Below, in pieces: positions 25,139 to 34,777 of a stretch of DNA of 64,000 nucleotides. The stretch covers positions 62,001 to 126,000 of the forward strand of contig NZ_WHOD01000022.1 in the NCBI RefSeq assembly GCF_013141765.1. Direction: 5' to 3'. Source of the DNA: Paenibacillus foliorum. Lineage in GTDB: Bacteria; Bacillota; Bacilli; Paenibacillales; NBRC-103111. Made by a program: the position numbers and the translations under genes. Under the pieces are notes generated by a model. That model was not told the DNA's origin. It was given only the letters and a program-made list of their open reading frames with translations, and did not search any database. Numbering within the stretch: the first letter of the stretch is position 1; every line of letters starts with the position of its first letter.

Positions 25139-26794
25139 GTGAAACGTCAATCCGAATCTCCTCTACTGCTGTTAGCCGTTATCGGCATCATTATTTATTT
25201 GACTGTTATAGGATCATCATATTTACAAGATCCAAGCAAAGCGGTCGAGCAAGAACCGCGATATCCCAGCATTACAAAGCAGGAAGCAGCTGATGCAGCT
25301 ACCCAATTTGTTAAAGAACGGTTTGGACTTCCTGTTGATAGTTACACCACCAACACTTTATTTCAATCCTATACCAAACGAAGCGGCTATTTGCAGAAAG
25401 AAAAGCTTAGCGAAGAATATACAAAGCGTTTCAGTAGCTTGCCGATTGATTATTATGAGGTCGAAATCAACGATAATACCAACAAGATGAATTATTATAT
25501 TGATGTGAATTATTCTAACCAGAGAATACTTGGCTGGGAAGCCTACAGCTCTCCTTCGACCAAGCGGCCCGTTACTTCTTCTCCCAATACAAGTTCCTTA
25601 GAACTGGCCGAGCAAGCTATAACCAATATGGGATACCCAGCAGCAGATTTCAACAGAGCTTCACATTATCAAGGCAAAAAGATCGCCGAAAGACTCGATG
25701 GTCCGTCAAGCGCCGCTGGTACGGAATTTGTGTTTGAGAGCAAAGATAAACAGATTGGTACGGCCAAGCTGCTATTGTCCATATCTATTGCTAACGGCAA
25801 GGTCGTGTCCTTCCATCCGATATTCGACATTCCAGCATCATTCACGGAATGGCAGAAGCATCAGGACGACCGAGCTACTCTAATGACACGCTTTAGCTTA
25901 GGCGTTTCCTTAATCATGGCAATTGCTTCTGTATACATCATCATCCGCTACCGTAGAGAAATTACGTTTCGCCGCGGCTTACTTCTCAGTTTTCTCTTTT
26001 TTTCTGTCTACGTTGCAAATAATTTTAATATGCTGCCTGCGTTCCGCACCTCTCATACAGAAGGTCCCTCGGAGCTTCAAGGGATCATTTACTTATGGAT
26101 TAGCAATGTGATTATCTTCTTGATGGCTGTAAGTGTTTATTTCGCATTGCTTGCAGGCAAGAACATGTGGCTCCGCCGAGGCTGGAATCCGATCACCGAA
26201 TGGAGCGATTCAAAGTTTGGGAATCATGTTATGACAGCTATGGGCCGGGGATACTTGCTTTGTTTATTCATCCTCGGTGTACAGCAGGGACTTTTCTTCA
26301 TTGCAGGGGAGTATTTCGATGTCTGGTCGGTAAGTGACCCATCGGATTCGGTGCTAAACATGTCCATTCCCGCTGTATTTCCATTGTTAGCCTGGTCTGC
26401 ATCGATCTCGGAGGAAGCTATTTACCGGCTGTTCGGTATCGCCTTCTTCTTGAAGCTCGTTCGCAATCGATTTGTGGCTGTATTGCTTCCAAGTATCGTT
26501 TGGGCGCTCAGTCACACCCAATATCCGATCTATCCCGTTTATACGCGTTTAATTGAGGTTACTATTATTGGTCTTATTTTCGGCTTCGCCTTCTTCAAAT
26601 ATGGCTTTATGACTGTGCTGTTTGCCCATGCCACTATGGACAGTATACTAATGGGGCTATCTCTTATAGATATGGGAGACCTTCTGCAAAGCATTACGGG
26701 CACCTTCTATCTGATTTTTCCTGCAATAATCGGCTGGTTCCTTGCATGGCTCCATGGCAAAAGAAAAAGACGAGAGCAGATTGTCCCGTCTTGA
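25139..26794 (+). CDS. CPBP-family intramembrane metalloprotease with extracytoplasmic N-terminal domain
   Basis: This 551-residue membrane protein begins with a helix (LLLLAVIGIIIYLTVIGSSYL). An external region (about 30-240) holds two PepSY-like repeats (KQEAADAATQFVKERFG and ELAEQAITNMGYPAADF). After several helices comes the CPBP/Abi core: EEAIYRLFG (EExxxR), SHTQYPIYP, and FAHATMDSILMG. Such proteins cleave or modify membrane peptides, or act in stress and bacteriocin immunity. The start is GTG at 25139 with AAAAGGAG about 10 nt upstream. It is divergent from ktrB and convergent with uvrC. The substrate is unknown. Confidence 0.85.
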   Translation: MKRQSESPLLLLAVIGIIIYLTVIGSSYLQDPSKAVEQEPRYPSITKQEAADAATQFVKERFGLPVDSYTTNTLFQSYTKRSGYLQKEKLSEEYTKRFSSLPIDYYEVEINDNTNKMNYYIDVNYSNQRILGWEAYSSPSTKRPVTSSPNTSSLELAEQAITNMGYPAADFNRASHYQGKKIAERLDGPSSAAGTEFVFESKDKQIGTAKLLLSISIANGKVVSFHPIFDIPASFTEWQKHQDDRATLMTRFSLGVSLIMAIASVYIIIRYRREITFRRGLLLSFLFFSVYVANNFNMLPAFRTSHTEGPSELQGIIYLWISNVIIFLMAVSVYFALLAGKNMWLRRGWNPITEWSDSKFGNHVMTAMGRGYLLCLFILGVQQGLFFIAGEYFDVWSVSDPSDSVLNMSIPAVFPLLAWSASISEEAIYRLFGIAFFLKLVRNRFVAVLLPSIVWALSHTQYPIYPVYTRLIEVTIIGLIFGFAFFKYGFMTVLFAHATMDSILMGLSLIDMGDLLQSITGTFYLIFPAIIGWFLAWLHGKRKRREQIVPS

Positions 26795-26814
26795 ATCCAT
26801 ATAAACCTTAGCTA

Positions 26815-28764
26815 TCACTCGTCGAATGTATCAGAAAGCTCAGATTCTTGCTCTGGGTCCTGAGCAGCAGCTTCAGCGCTACCCAAAGACTGCATAATTT
26901 GAGCAGCCAGCTTCTCCCCAATTCCAAGGGGCCGGAAATCTTCAATTCCGGCTTCTTTTATTTTCTTCAACGAACCAAAATGCTTAAGCAGAGCTTTGCG
27001 CCGCTTCTCGCCAATGCCGGGGATCGCATCGAGCTGTGAGACAATCATAGACTTCGCACGGGTTTCCCTGTGGAAGGTGATGGCGAAGCGGTGAACTTCC
27101 TCCTGTATACGCTGAAGCAGGTAGAACTCTTGACTATCGCGAGGCAAAGGCACTACCTCAGCAGGATCGCCAATGATCAGCTGAGCTGTTTTATGCTTCG
27201 CATCCTTTACCAGCCCGCAAACCGGAATAAAGAGGCCTAGCTCATTCTCCAAGATGTCTATTGCGGCGGATATTTGCCCTTTGCCGCCGTCTATTACGAC
27301 CAAGTCGGGGAGTGGCAGGTTTTCCTTCAAAACGCGCTCATAGCGGCGTCTGACGACCTCACGCATTGTACCGTAGTCATCCGGTCCCTGTACGGTACGG
27401 ATTTTATATTTCCTGTACTCCTTACGGTCAGGCTTCCCGTCTATGAATACAACCATCGCGGATACCGGATCGGAACCTTGAATATTGGAATTATCGAATG
27501 CTTCTATCCGCCGAATAATCCCTCCTGTACCTAGCCAGTCGCCCAAATTCTCCACCGCTTTAATCGTACGCCGCTCATCTCGCTCAATAAGCTTAAATTT
27601 CTCTTCAAGACTAACCCGCGCATTGTCTCCAGCCATTTCGACCATACTTTTCTTGGTCCCACGCCTCGGAATATGGACTTTCACCTTCAGCCAGCTTTCC
27701 AGAGCTTCCTTCACATCGGTCTTAACGATCTCAACTTCTGCCTCCAATTTATCAACTGTAGCAGGGGCAGTTGCAGGGTCTGTGTCCTCACCAGCAGCTT
27801 CAACAGGAAGGAATATCTCCTTGGGCAATGCCGGATTCTCGCTATAATACTGCGATACGAACGTTATGAAATCCTCATACTGTTCACCGTAATACGGGAA
27901 CATTGAAGCATGGCGCTCAATCAGCTTGCCTGAACGCATGTACAAAATCTGCACACACATCCAGCCCTTATCTACAGCGAAGCCGAATACGTCCCGATCC
28001 ACAGCATCAGTTGTCGTAATGCTCTGCTTCTGCATCACCGCATCGATGTGCAAGATATGATCACGCAGCTCCTTGGCTCGCTCAAAGTTAAGCTCCTCAG
28101 AAGCTTCCTGCATTTTCCGAGTCAAATCCTGTTTGATTTCATCATGCCCGCCATTTAGGAAGCGCGATATTTCTTGTACCATATGCTCATAGGTTTCCGG
28201 TGCCACCTCGTATTCACAGGGAGCCACGCACTGGCCCATATGGTAGTACAAGCATACCCGATCCGGCAGCGTCTTGCATTTACGCATCGGGTACAGACGG
28301 TCAAGCAGCTTTTTCGTCTGTTGTGCAGCGAAAGCATTCGGGTACGGGCCAAAATATTTAGCTTTATCCTTAAACACCCGACGTGTTACTTCCAGCCGCG
28401 GATGTGTTTCATTCGTAATTTTAATATAAGGGAATGACTTGTCATCCTTCAGCAGAACATTATAGCGAGGATGATGCTTTTTAATTAAATTACATTCCAG
28501 AATAAGTGCCTCAACATTGCTTCCCGTAACAATATACTCAAAATCCGCAATCTCACTGACAAGTGCCTGCGTCTTGGCGTTGTGGCTCCCTGTAAAATAA
28601 GAACGCACCCGATTGCGCAGCACCTTAGCTTTACCGACATATATGATGGTGTTCTCTTTATTTTTCATTAAGTAACAGCCAGGCTGCTCTGGTAATAGTG
28701 CAAGCTTATGACGAATCGCTTCGTCTCTTTCCTTACGTTCCAGTTCACTGTCATACAGTGACAT
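26815..28764 (-). CDS. uvrC: Excinuclease ABC subunit C
   Basis: This 649-residue nuclease makes both incisions in nucleotide excision repair. It has an N-terminal GIY-YIG domain ([19 protein letters not shown]), the Cys cluster near [21 protein letters not shown], a UVR helix ([18 protein letters not shown]), an RNase H/EndoV-like domain ([20 protein letters not shown]), and tandem helix-hairpin-helix motifs ([18 protein letters not shown]) at the end. A frame extended to 28908 would add 48 unrelated residues; the ATG at 28764 with AAGGAGAGG upstream fits the family start (MSLYDSELE). Confidence 0.97.
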   Translation of the reverse strand: MSLYDSELERKERDEAIRHKLALLPEQPGCYLMKNKENTIIYVGKAKVLRNRVRSYFTGSHNAKTQALVSEIADFEYIVTGSNVEALILECNLIKKHHPRYNVLLKDDKSFPYIKITNETHPRLEVTRRVFKDKAKYFGPYPNAFAAQQTKKLLDRLYPMRKCKTLPDRVCLYYHMGQCVAPCEYEVAPETYEHMVQEISRFLNGGHDEIKQDLTRKMQEASEELNFERAKELRDHILHIDAVMQKQSITTTDAVDRDVFGFAVDKGWMCVQILYMRSGKLIERHASMFPYYGEQYEDFITFVSQYYSENPALPKEIFLPVEAAGEDTDPATAPATVDKLEAEVEIVKTDVKEALESWLKVKVHIPRRGTKKSMVEMAGDNARVSLEEKFKLIERDERRTIKAVENLGDWLGTGGIIRRIEAFDNSNIQGSDPVSAMVVFIDGKPDRKEYRKYKIRTVQGPDDYGTMREVVRRRYERVLKENLPLPDLVVIDGGKGQISAAIDILENELGLFIPVCGLVKDAKHKTAQLIIGDPAEVVPLPRDSQEFYLLQRIQEEVHRFAITFHRETRAKSMIVSQLDAIPGIGEKRRKALLKHFGSLKKIKEAGIEDFRPLGIGEKLAAQIMQSLGSAEAAAQDPEQESELSDTFDE

Positions 28765-28863
28765 TGGCGTCCTCTCCTTTCCGATAAACAAACAGTCCCC
28801 ATAAGTGAAGAACATGCCCTGAAGCTTATTCCAATTACTTTCGGAGGAGCCCCCTAATACAAC

Positions 28864-28904
28864 AAAAAAGCTCTTTCTCAGCATAGCAGAAAAAGAGCTT
28901 TTTC
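28864..28904 (-). terminator. Bidirectional intrinsic terminator of trxA
   Basis: AAAAAGCTCTTT pairs with AAAGAGCTTTTT with A/T runs on both sides, 17 nt after the trxA stop. It separates trxA from the uvrC leader. Confidence 0.88.
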
Positions 28905-28920
28905 TCATCTAAAATTCGAA

Positions 28921-29238
28921 TTATTGATGACGGCTTACTACATTTTTCAAAGCATCCTTGGATTGGAAGCCAACTACTTTATCAACCGGTTGACCGTCTT
29001 TGAACACGATTAGTGTAGGTATACTCATAACTCCAAAACGGGATGCCGCTTCCGGGTTATCATCCACATTTACTTTTGCAATTTTCAAGCTGTCACCGAG
29101 CTCATTATCCAGCTCTTCTAATATTGGAGCGATCATTTTACAAGGCCCGCACCATGGAGCCCAAAAATCAACAAGAACCGTACCGGATCCTTCAACTTCA
29201 TTCTGGAAAGATTGGTCCGTAACATTTACGATAGCCAT
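28921..29238 (-). CDS. trxA: Thioredoxin
   Basis: This 105-residue cytosolic thiol reductant has the active site WCGPC (residues 28-32) in VLVDFWAPWCGPCKMIAP. The cis-Pro region is MSIPTLIVF and the conserved Asp and Lys positions are present. The length is standard for TrxA. AAGGAG precedes the ATG. It lies upstream of uvrC as in Bacillus, separated by a terminator. Confidence 0.97.
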   Translation of the reverse strand: MAIVNVTDQSFQNEVEGSGTVLVDFWAPWCGPCKMIAPILEELDNELGDSLKIAKVNVDDNPEAASRFGVMSIPTLIVFKDGQPVDKVVGFQSKDALKNVVSRHQ

Positions 29239-29538
29239 TTAACGTTCTCCTTTCAACCTATAAAAATGTTGTCAACATGTAAAGTATACCACAAAGCACC
29301 CTATTTTCAACCGCACCCTGGTGTATCAAAGTGTTTCCAGAACCGTTTTTACCGCTTACAAATCGCATCTTAAAAAACCGTCGCACAATTGTCACTTTCC
29401 TAGCCTTTAAATTATTCGCAAAGTTGGGTATACTAATCCTAACTAATCCCGTAATACCGAATTGCGGAAATATGATGAACACAGCGAATGCTTACAAATA
29501 CCGTTTTCTAACATGAAAACCCCGAGGAGGACCCATCC

Positions 29539-29685
29539 ATGAACGACCCGAAACATCCTGAACTGCACGTCAACGAAGAACCAAGCAATGATTTTATCGA
29601 TACAGCCCTCGGCTTCGGCGTGTTTTTTGGAGTTTTGCTCCTTATTGCAGTTGCTGCCACTGTTATCTCATTAATGATCAAATAA
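29539..29685 (+). CDS. Small single-pass membrane protein (48 aa), possibly YqzM-like
   Basis: This small gene has GAGGAGG nine nt before the ATG. The protein has a polar N-terminus rich in His, Asn and Glu (MNDPKHPELHVNEEPSND), then one transmembrane helix (GFGVFFGVLLLIAVAATVIS). The NDxxD...GF..GFF spacing recalls the YqzM family of spore formers; this match is by eye only. It ends in a strong terminator at 29703-29737, so it is an independent transcript. Function unknown; membrane association is the only safe inference. Confidence 0.72.
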   Translation: MNDPKHPELHVNEEPSNDFIDTALGFGVFFGVLLLIAVAATVISLMIK

Positions 29686-29702
29686 GCTGTGCCTGTGTCA
29701 AA

Positions 29703-29737
29703 AGCCTGCTCCGCGAATACGCGGGGCGGGCTTTTTA
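29703..29737 (+). terminator. Intrinsic terminator after the small membrane protein gene
   Basis: AGCCTGCTCCGCG pairs with CGCGGGGCGGGCT around a short AATA loop, then TTTTT. Confidence 0.88.
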
Positions 29738-30048
29738 TATAACCAATAGTTTTCAAGAAAAAAACGTCACTTCAGATCTCCCTTACGATCCTTTTATGTG
29801 TAAACACAAATGTTTGTGCGTCTGGAGGGTAGGCGGATGGGGTTAAAGACGTTGTTGAAGTCGTGTTCATTTGTTTGTAGGCTTGCAGCTGTTGGAAGAA
29901 TACCTCCTTCTTTCTTGCTTTACCGGTTTGTTATGCAACTCCCTAACTAACTTGCTTACAACGAAGAGAATTTTCCAATGGGAAGCTTTCATTATTTAAC
30001 CCTTGTATAGAACCATACGCCCTTAAAGAGATCACTCCATTTCCCCTC

Positions 30049-30230
30049 GCGGAACGTGATTCCGCTAATGGACACGCTACCTCGTAAATTCATTATTACA
30101 CGGAACTACGATGCTCTATTTCGTCTCCGACCTACCTAAATGACTACATTTCATACAAATAGAGCATCGTACTTCCGTTTCACTTGAATGAACACGTGTG
30201 CATTTCAAAATAGCGTACCTCAGTTCCTCT
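30049..30230. repeat. 182-nt intergenic interspersed element, copy B
   Basis: It has the same architecture as 16481-16662: a 17-nt hairpin (GCGGAACG..TTCCGC), a 36-nt spacer, arm GGAACTACGATGCTCTATTT (30102-30121), a 35-nt loop, and a matching arm (30157-30176, 19 of 20 paired). A 30-nt spacer containing CACTTGAATGA-CACGTGTGCAT follows, then AAAATAGCGTACCTCAGTTC (30207-30226). The gene-free region 29738-30513 also holds two GGTGAAAT..CATAC direct repeats (30312, 30345) and the hairpin at 30450-30521. Confidence 0.75.
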
Positions 30231-30449
30231 ACCCGCCAATTGTTTATGATGTGAACTCGGAGATCTACCGTCAATCCTCAGCTTAACCCCTCGTCGGTCT
30301 TTTCGATGTACGGTGAAATTTGCATACGCACATTTATTAAATTAGGTGAAATAAACATACACCAAACCCAAAAACATATAAATTATATGTTTCACAAAGG
30401 ATTCTACTCGAAGCCTTATCGATGAAGATACATTTATGTAATAGAGGTA

Positions 30450-30521
30450 GCTTTTCTTGCAATATCAGAATGGTTCAGCTCCGCTGGCAACTTATCAATT
30501 CTGATGTTATAAGAAAAAAGC
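30450..30521. repeat. Long imperfect hairpin upstream of the dnaI terminator
   Basis: GCTTTTCTTGCAATATCAGAAT (30450-30471) is complementary, with small bulges, to ATTCTGAT..TTAT-AAGAAAA..AGC (30498-30521), giving a stem of about 20 bp with a loop of roughly 26 nt. It overlaps the A run of the dnaI terminator. It could be a processed RNA or a transposable-element remnant. Confidence 0.5.
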
Positions 30522-30556
30522 CCGCTCCGCATCACATCGCAGAGCCGGGCTTTTCA
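30513..30556 (-). terminator. Intrinsic terminator of dnaB-dnaI
   Basis: On the minus strand AAAAGCCCGGCTCTGCG pairs with CGCGGAGCGGGC-type sequence and ends in six T. It begins 2 nt after the dnaI stop. Confidence 0.85.
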
Positions 30557-30557
30557 T

Positions 30558-31508
30558 TTATCCACCGCGTTTATTAAAACCATTGACCAGGATTACATCG
30601 ACAAACGGACGAATCCGATCCATAATTCGCCTCCCCTTGAACTCCTCATCGCCATCCTTGCTCGTGAAGCTAAAATGCTTCTCCAACGCTCCCAAATCGT
30701 GGTTCGAAGTAAAAAAGGTCGGCTTCCGGTTCATCCGGTAGTTAAGAATAGCTCCCATGACATGATCGCGCAGCCAAGGATTAAGGTTTTCTGCACCAAT
30801 ATCGTCAAACACCAGCAAATCCGTTTCCTTCAACGCATCGATCGTTTCCTTTAGCTTAAGCGGATCATTAAACATTGACTTCAGATCCTCGGCAAAATCC
30901 GGCATGTACACTATCGCTCCTGTGTAACCGTCTTTCGCCAACTCGTGAAGCATGTAGCACATGAGGAAGGTCTTCCCTGTACCGAAGGTCCCTGCCAAAT
31001 AAAGGCCCTGCTTCTGTATCCCCTCATTTTGAGTTTTCAAAATATAATCGATCACTTGACCAACAGCACCCACACGGTCCTCATCTTTATCGTAGATTTC
31101 CAATGTGGAATATCCCTCGGACAAAGCCCGCTCGTCCACATAAAAGCTGCGGATGCGTCCGCGGATCGCCTGCTGCGATTGCTGGGCAATAAACTTTTTA
31201 CAGGCCACCTTCTGGTCGTATACTCTGGCCTGCTGCTGCTCAGATTCCACCGTAATCAAGGTATAATGGCCTTCCATGTCGTTCGGACAGCGATCCAGCC
31301 CCGGACAATTGGAGCAATTGCGGTATTCCACTGTATATTGATGCAGCCTGTTTAAATTCAGCTTCAAAGCCTCATGATCCAGCTGCGGGTATTTAGTGCG
31401 AAGCTTGACGATCAATGGATCTGCCGCTACTTCCTGCAGCTTGTCCTCAGCCTTTTTCAACAGCTCACGCCCAGGCATCCCTCGTAAAATCTCTCCTAAT
31501 GATTCCAC
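30558..31508 (-). CDS. dnaI: Primosomal helicase loader
   Basis: This 316-residue AAA+ protein loads the replicative helicase during initiation and restart. The N-terminal helicase-binding domain carries a zinc-type cluster (CSNCPGLDRC). Walker A is GTFGTGKTFL, Walker B LLVFDDIGAEN, sensor I FFTSNHD, and the Arg finger region is RRIMDRIRP. It lies 24 nt downstream of dnaB in the same orientation, as in Bacillus. A strong terminator follows. Confidence 0.96.
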   Translation of the reverse strand: MESLGEILRGMPGRELLKKAEDKLQEVAADPLIVKLRTKYPQLDHEALKLNLNRLHQYTVEYRNCSNCPGLDRCPNDMEGHYTLITVESEQQQARVYDQKVACKKFIAQQSQQAIRGRIRSFYVDERALSEGYSTLEIYDKDEDRVGAVGQVIDYILKTQNEGIQKQGLYLAGTFGTGKTFLMCYMLHELAKDGYTGAIVYMPDFAEDLKSMFNDPLKLKETIDALKETDLLVFDDIGAENLNPWLRDHVMGAILNYRMNRKPTFFTSNHDLGALEKHFSFTSKDGDEEFKGRRIMDRIRPFVDVILVNGFNKRGG

Positions 31509-31532
31509 AGCACGGCCCCCTCTCTCCTTCGG

Positions 31533-33053
31533 TTACTTCCGGCTATCGAGCTGCTGTGCCTTACGGCGAATTTCCTCACGCTCGGAAGTGGTAAGCTGCT
31601 TAGCAGGCGCGATTACATTATCGCCAACAATCGGCAGCGCAGGCTTCTGCGGCTGTCTGCTGCTTCCCCTACTGTTACCTCGGCTAGCACCACCGGCGCT
31701 TGCTGCGGCCCCTTTACCTGACTGACGCTCCTTAAACTTCGCGTACTCACGTATATATTGAACGGCTTGCTCAAACGTGCTGACCTGCTTCCCCAGCATA
31801 TCCGTCACGCTGGCTTCAATTGAATTTTTGGCCCATGATCGTTTATTGACATATATAAAATGAATAAGAACATTAATAACTTCCTCGTTCAACCTGTAGT
31901 TCAAATCCACCTTGGCCAGCGTGTCCAACAATCCGTCAGGCACTGTACCTTTGGAGAAAATCTTTTCCAACACAAACGTATACGGCTCATTACGCAATAT
32001 ATAATTATATTGATGCTGATTGCATTCCCCTTGGAAAATATCCGGTACTTCCAGATAAAACTCCATCTCGACCGTTTTTTCCTCTGAAGCTGCCGTTCCT
32101 TGCCCTGGCTGCTCTCGCGATTGCTCCACTTTGGATAAATAACGGCTTCGTTCCTCTCCGCGCTTCTTGTCTTGCCGAAAGGTCTCATTGGCCTTGTGCT
32201 GCAATAGCTCTAGACTCAGGCTGCCGTCAGGCTCGAATACTCCATCTTCATCCAACAATCTGCATATGTCCGTCAGGTACAGGCCGTATTTTTTAACTAC
32301 AAAGTTAATTTGCGCCATTTGCTCTACTTCGTATTTCAAACGCTCTACAAAATCCCGGTTATTCGATTGTCTTGGAAACTGCCTAATAATATCAGCGTAT
32401 TGGAAGCCTTTATTAGTTAACTCCGGCTTGGACTCGTCAGGCTTGGAGGCAGCCGATTCGAAAAATGCCTGCTCCAAATCAAGATCAATAACCTGTGAAT
32501 TCAGATGAAACAGCTCGTAAAAAGGTACTGATAAGTTTTCAGAATTCGCATCCTTAAGCTCATCCAGCTCCTGTAGAACCAGCTCATCCCGCAACGAGAA
32601 TACCATATATTTGCCAACTTTATCTCTCAGCAGCAAGGTTAAATGTTGATTTTTGAAAAATTCATTAGGCGACAACGGGGCAAATAGCGTGTATTGATAT
32701 ACGTAGTCATCCGATTCTGCAGAAAACCTGCGAGTCGTCCGCAGCAACCCTACCGCTTCGAGCTTCGAGGTTTGCTCAATAAAAAATTTACGTCCTCGTT
32801 CCCCAGTTTCAAGCTCCAGAGAAAGAAATAGCTTGCGCTGCTGCTCCATAGGAGAATACCCCACTTTATCGGAGGGCAGCTGTAAAAACAAAGTCTGGTA
32901 CAAGCTTATAGCATAAGCCCCTATCATCGGCTGATAGATTGTAGACAGCACTTTCATATCCAAACTGCTTAGTGAAAAATCACGCGCCACATAAAAACGG
33001 TGATATTCAGAAAAATGCAGCATATTCGTTATTCGCATAAGCTCAAATCCCAT
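31533..33053 (-). CDS. dnaB: Replication initiation and membrane attachment protein DnaB (Firmicute primosome)
   Basis: This 506-residue primosomal protein helps DnaI place the helicase at oriC and at the membrane. It is not the DnaB helicase: no Walker motifs are seen. The N-terminal domain starts FYVARDFSLSSLDMKVLSTIYQPMIGAYAISLY, and the C-terminal DnaB/DnaD motif lies around LNEEVINVLIHFIYVNKRSW. A disordered Ser/Gly/Arg/Gln stretch (about 455-490) precedes a terminal charged helix. The start at 33053 is not certain; MRITNM five codons later is also possible. The operon with dnaI supports the call. Confidence 0.93.
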   Translation of the reverse strand: MGFELMRITNMLHFSEYHRFYVARDFSLSSLDMKVLSTIYQPMIGAYAISLYQTLFLQLPSDKVGYSPMEQQRKLFLSLELETGERGRKFFIEQTSKLEAVGLLRTTRRFSAESDDYVYQYTLFAPLSPNEFFKNQHLTLLLRDKVGKYMVFSLRDELVLQELDELKDANSENLSVPFYELFHLNSQVIDLDLEQAFFESAASKPDESKPELTNKGFQYADIIRQFPRQSNNRDFVERLKYEVEQMAQINFVVKKYGLYLTDICRLLDEDGVFEPDGSLSLELLQHKANETFRQDKKRGEERSRYLSKVEQSREQPGQGTAASEEKTVEMEFYLEVPDIFQGECNQHQYNYILRNEPYTFVLEKIFSKGTVPDGLLDTLAKVDLNYRLNEEVINVLIHFIYVNKRSWAKNSIEASVTDMLGKQVSTFEQAVQYIREYAKFKERQSGKGAAASAGGASRGNSRGSSRQPQKPALPIVGDNVIAPAKQLTTSEREEIRRKAQQLDSRK

Positions 33054-33132
33054 CTTTGATCCAACATCTTAAAGTCCATTTTACCACATAAACCGACAAT
33101 TCGGGTGATGAAAAGAATCCAGAAATTTTTAC

Positions 33133-33170
33133 AAAAAAACCGTCAGGGTTCAATATCATCCTGACGGTTT
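33133..33170 (-). terminator. Intrinsic terminator after the YwbE-family gene
   Basis: AAACCGTCAGG pairs with CCTGACGGTTT; on the minus strand a run of seven T follows. It separates the YwbE-family gene from dnaB. Confidence 0.85.
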
Positions 33171-33214
33171 GTGGGTGCAACCTTGTATGTTTGTACGTTG
33201 GTAGGAAAGGAACT

Positions 33215-33412
33215 CTAGTCTGCAATAATTTCTTTGACCCGACCAACCGTCCCATCCGTCAATCGCACCTTGATCCCATGCGGATGATTCGGTGAATTCG
33301 TTAATATATCCTTTACCGTGCCAGCTGTCAGTTTACCGGATCGCTGATCCTGCTTCTGCACAATCTGAACCCTTCTGCCGGGCACAACATCCTTGCGAAG
33401 CTGTCCATTCAT
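33215..33412 (-). CDS. YwbE-family small protein
   Basis: This 65-residue protein has the YwbE signature: VVPGRRVQIVQKQDQRSGKLT, GTVKDILTNSPNHPHGIKV and GTVGRVKEI. It folds as a small beta barrel like a KOW/SH3 module; the family is conserved in Firmicutes with no proven role. The ATG at 33412 was used because the upstream GTG frame overlaps the RBS. It follows the YuiB-like membrane gene by about 20 nt, suggesting co-transcription. Confidence 0.88.
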   Translation of the reverse strand: MNGQLRKDVVPGRRVQIVQKQDQRSGKLTAGTVKDILTNSPNHPHGIKVRLTDGTVGRVKEIIAD

Positions 33413-33433
33413 TGTATTTCTCACGCCCTTTTT

Positions 33434-33718
33434 CTAAAACATGGTATACCCTTTCGTCCGCAAAGACTTAATCGTCGAGCCGCTCAACGCAGCTCCAATC
33501 AAGCCTCCAACCGCAGGTACATAATCGGCAATTCCGTACTCCGCCAAGTTCGTTGCAAGAGAGCCTGTCCCCCAGCCCCAATATACGACCAGAAAAATCA
33601 CGAGCGCAATGTAACCATAGATGGGAAACCAGGTTGTTTTCATCAGCATGTTTAATATAAAACCGAGCCCAAAAAACAATACGAACAGCAGCACGGTAAC
33701 AATTACTAATTGCAGCAA
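33434..33718 (-). CDS. YuiB-like small membrane protein
   Basis: This gene encodes a protein of about 94 residues with two hydrophobic segments (VIVTVLLFVLFFGLGFILNM and YGYIALVIFLVVYWGWG) and a short C-terminal Gly/Ala region. The FVLFFGLGFILNMLMKTTW block resembles YuiB of Bacillus. The TTG at 33718 with AAGGAG nine nt upstream is the likely start; the frame can be extended to 33847, but that part has no RBS and unlike composition. It lies just upstream of the YwbE-family gene. Function unknown. Confidence 0.75.
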   Translation of the reverse strand: MLQLVIVTVLLFVLFFGLGFILNMLMKTTWFPIYGYIALVIFLVVYWGWGTGSLATNLAEYGIADYVPAVGGLIGAALSGSTIKSLRTKGYTMF

Positions 33719-33852
33719 AACCGCCAACTCCTTTTTATCGATACTTACACGTATGTTCATTTTATATAAAATTTGGTCCGGGGTAAAGTGAACGCTTGAT
33801 GAACATCCCCACCCCGATTGACTCAATTTGTTATTATATAAGCTCACTTCAT

Positions 33853-33881
33853 TTGCCCTTTGATCATGATTTCGTTACAAT
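33853..33881 (+). promoter_or_regulatory. Predicted sigma-A promoter of hemQ
   Basis: TTGCCC (33853-33858), 17 bp, TACAAT (33876-33881), about 50 nt before the hemQ ATG. Confidence 0.6.
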
Positions 33882-33932
33882 GAAACAAGTGAAAATTACG
33901 AATTATTCCATTATATAAAAGGAGTGGACCTT

Positions 33933-34679
33933 ATGAGTGAAGCAATCCAAACATTAGAAGGCTGGTATGCGCTGAATGATTTCCGTGCTATCGACTGGAC
34001 GGCATGGAAGAGTCTTACCCAACAGGAAAGAAACCGTGCAGAGGACGAGCTGTACAGCCTGCTTGCACAGTATCAAGATGTAGAGGATCAAAAACAGGGC
34101 AGCACCGCGTTCTACAGTATCGTCGGACAAAAAGCCGACTTCATGTTCATGCACCTGCGTGAAACCTTGGAGGAACTTAACGAACTGGAAACAGCATTCA
34201 ACAAAACGTTGTTTGCTCAAGTAACCATACCTACCTACTCCTATGTTTCTATTGTAGAGCTTGGCAGCTATATGGCTAAACCAGGTACAGATCCGATGCA
34301 GGATCCAGATATTCTTGCTCGTCTAAAGCCTACATTGCCTAAAGCTAAGCATGTATGCTTCTATCCTATGAACAAACGTCGCGAGGGCAATGATAACTGG
34401 TACATGCTATCCGCAGACGAGCGCCGCGGCTTTATGCGCAACCATGGTATGATCGGTCGTAACTATGCCGGTAAAATCAAACAAATTATTGCTGGCTCCA
34501 TCGGTCTGGACGATTGGGAATGGGGCGTTACCTTGTTCGCGGACGATGCGCTGCAATTCAAAAAAATCGTTCATGAAATGCGTTTCGATGAAACTAGCGC
34601 CCGTTTCGGCGAGTTCGGCGAGTTCTATGTCGGCAACCTGTTGAACAAAGACAAGATGACAGCTATGTTGAAGCTTTAA
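33933..34679 (+). CDS. hemQ: Coproheme decarboxylase (HemQ/ChdC, chlorite-dismutase-like family)
   Basis: This 248-residue enzyme converts coproheme to heme b, the last step of the coproporphyrin-dependent pathway used by Firmicutes. Seen motifs are [17 protein letters not shown], the proximal-His region [16 protein letters not shown], and the C-terminal hallmark [19 protein letters not shown]. True chlorite dismutases have a distal Arg context not seen here. The ATG at 33933 follows GGAG by eight nt. Promoter at 33853 and terminator at 34715 mark a single-gene transcript. Confidence 0.95.
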   Translation: MSEAIQTLEGWYALNDFRAIDWTAWKSLTQQERNRAEDELYSLLAQYQDVEDQKQGSTAFYSIVGQKADFMFMHLRETLEELNELETAFNKTLFAQVTIPTYSYVSIVELGSYMAKPGTDPMQDPDILARLKPTLPKAKHVCFYPMNKRREGNDNWYMLSADERRGFMRNHGMIGRNYAGKIKQIIAGSIGLDDWEWGVTLFADDALQFKKIVHEMRFDETSARFGEFGEFYVGNLLNKDKMTAMLKL

Positions 34680-34714
34680 TAGAGGTTCCATACCGCTGAA
34701 ATTGTATGTTATCC

Positions 34715-34760
34715 CAAAAGAGCCTTTCCGCCATTTTACTTAGCGGACAAGGCTCTTTTC
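34715..34760 (+). terminator. Intrinsic terminator after hemQ
   Basis: AAAAGAGCCTTTCCGC pairs with GCGGACAAGGCTCTTTT with A and T runs on both sides, so it may serve both converging genes. Confidence 0.88.
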
Positions 34761-34777
34761 CTAGCAACGATTTCTAA

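Noticed and set aside
29837-29950. 37-codon ORF behind GGAGG
   Set aside because: The product has low-complexity, unlikely composition and lies in a gene-free structured region; nothing supports translation.
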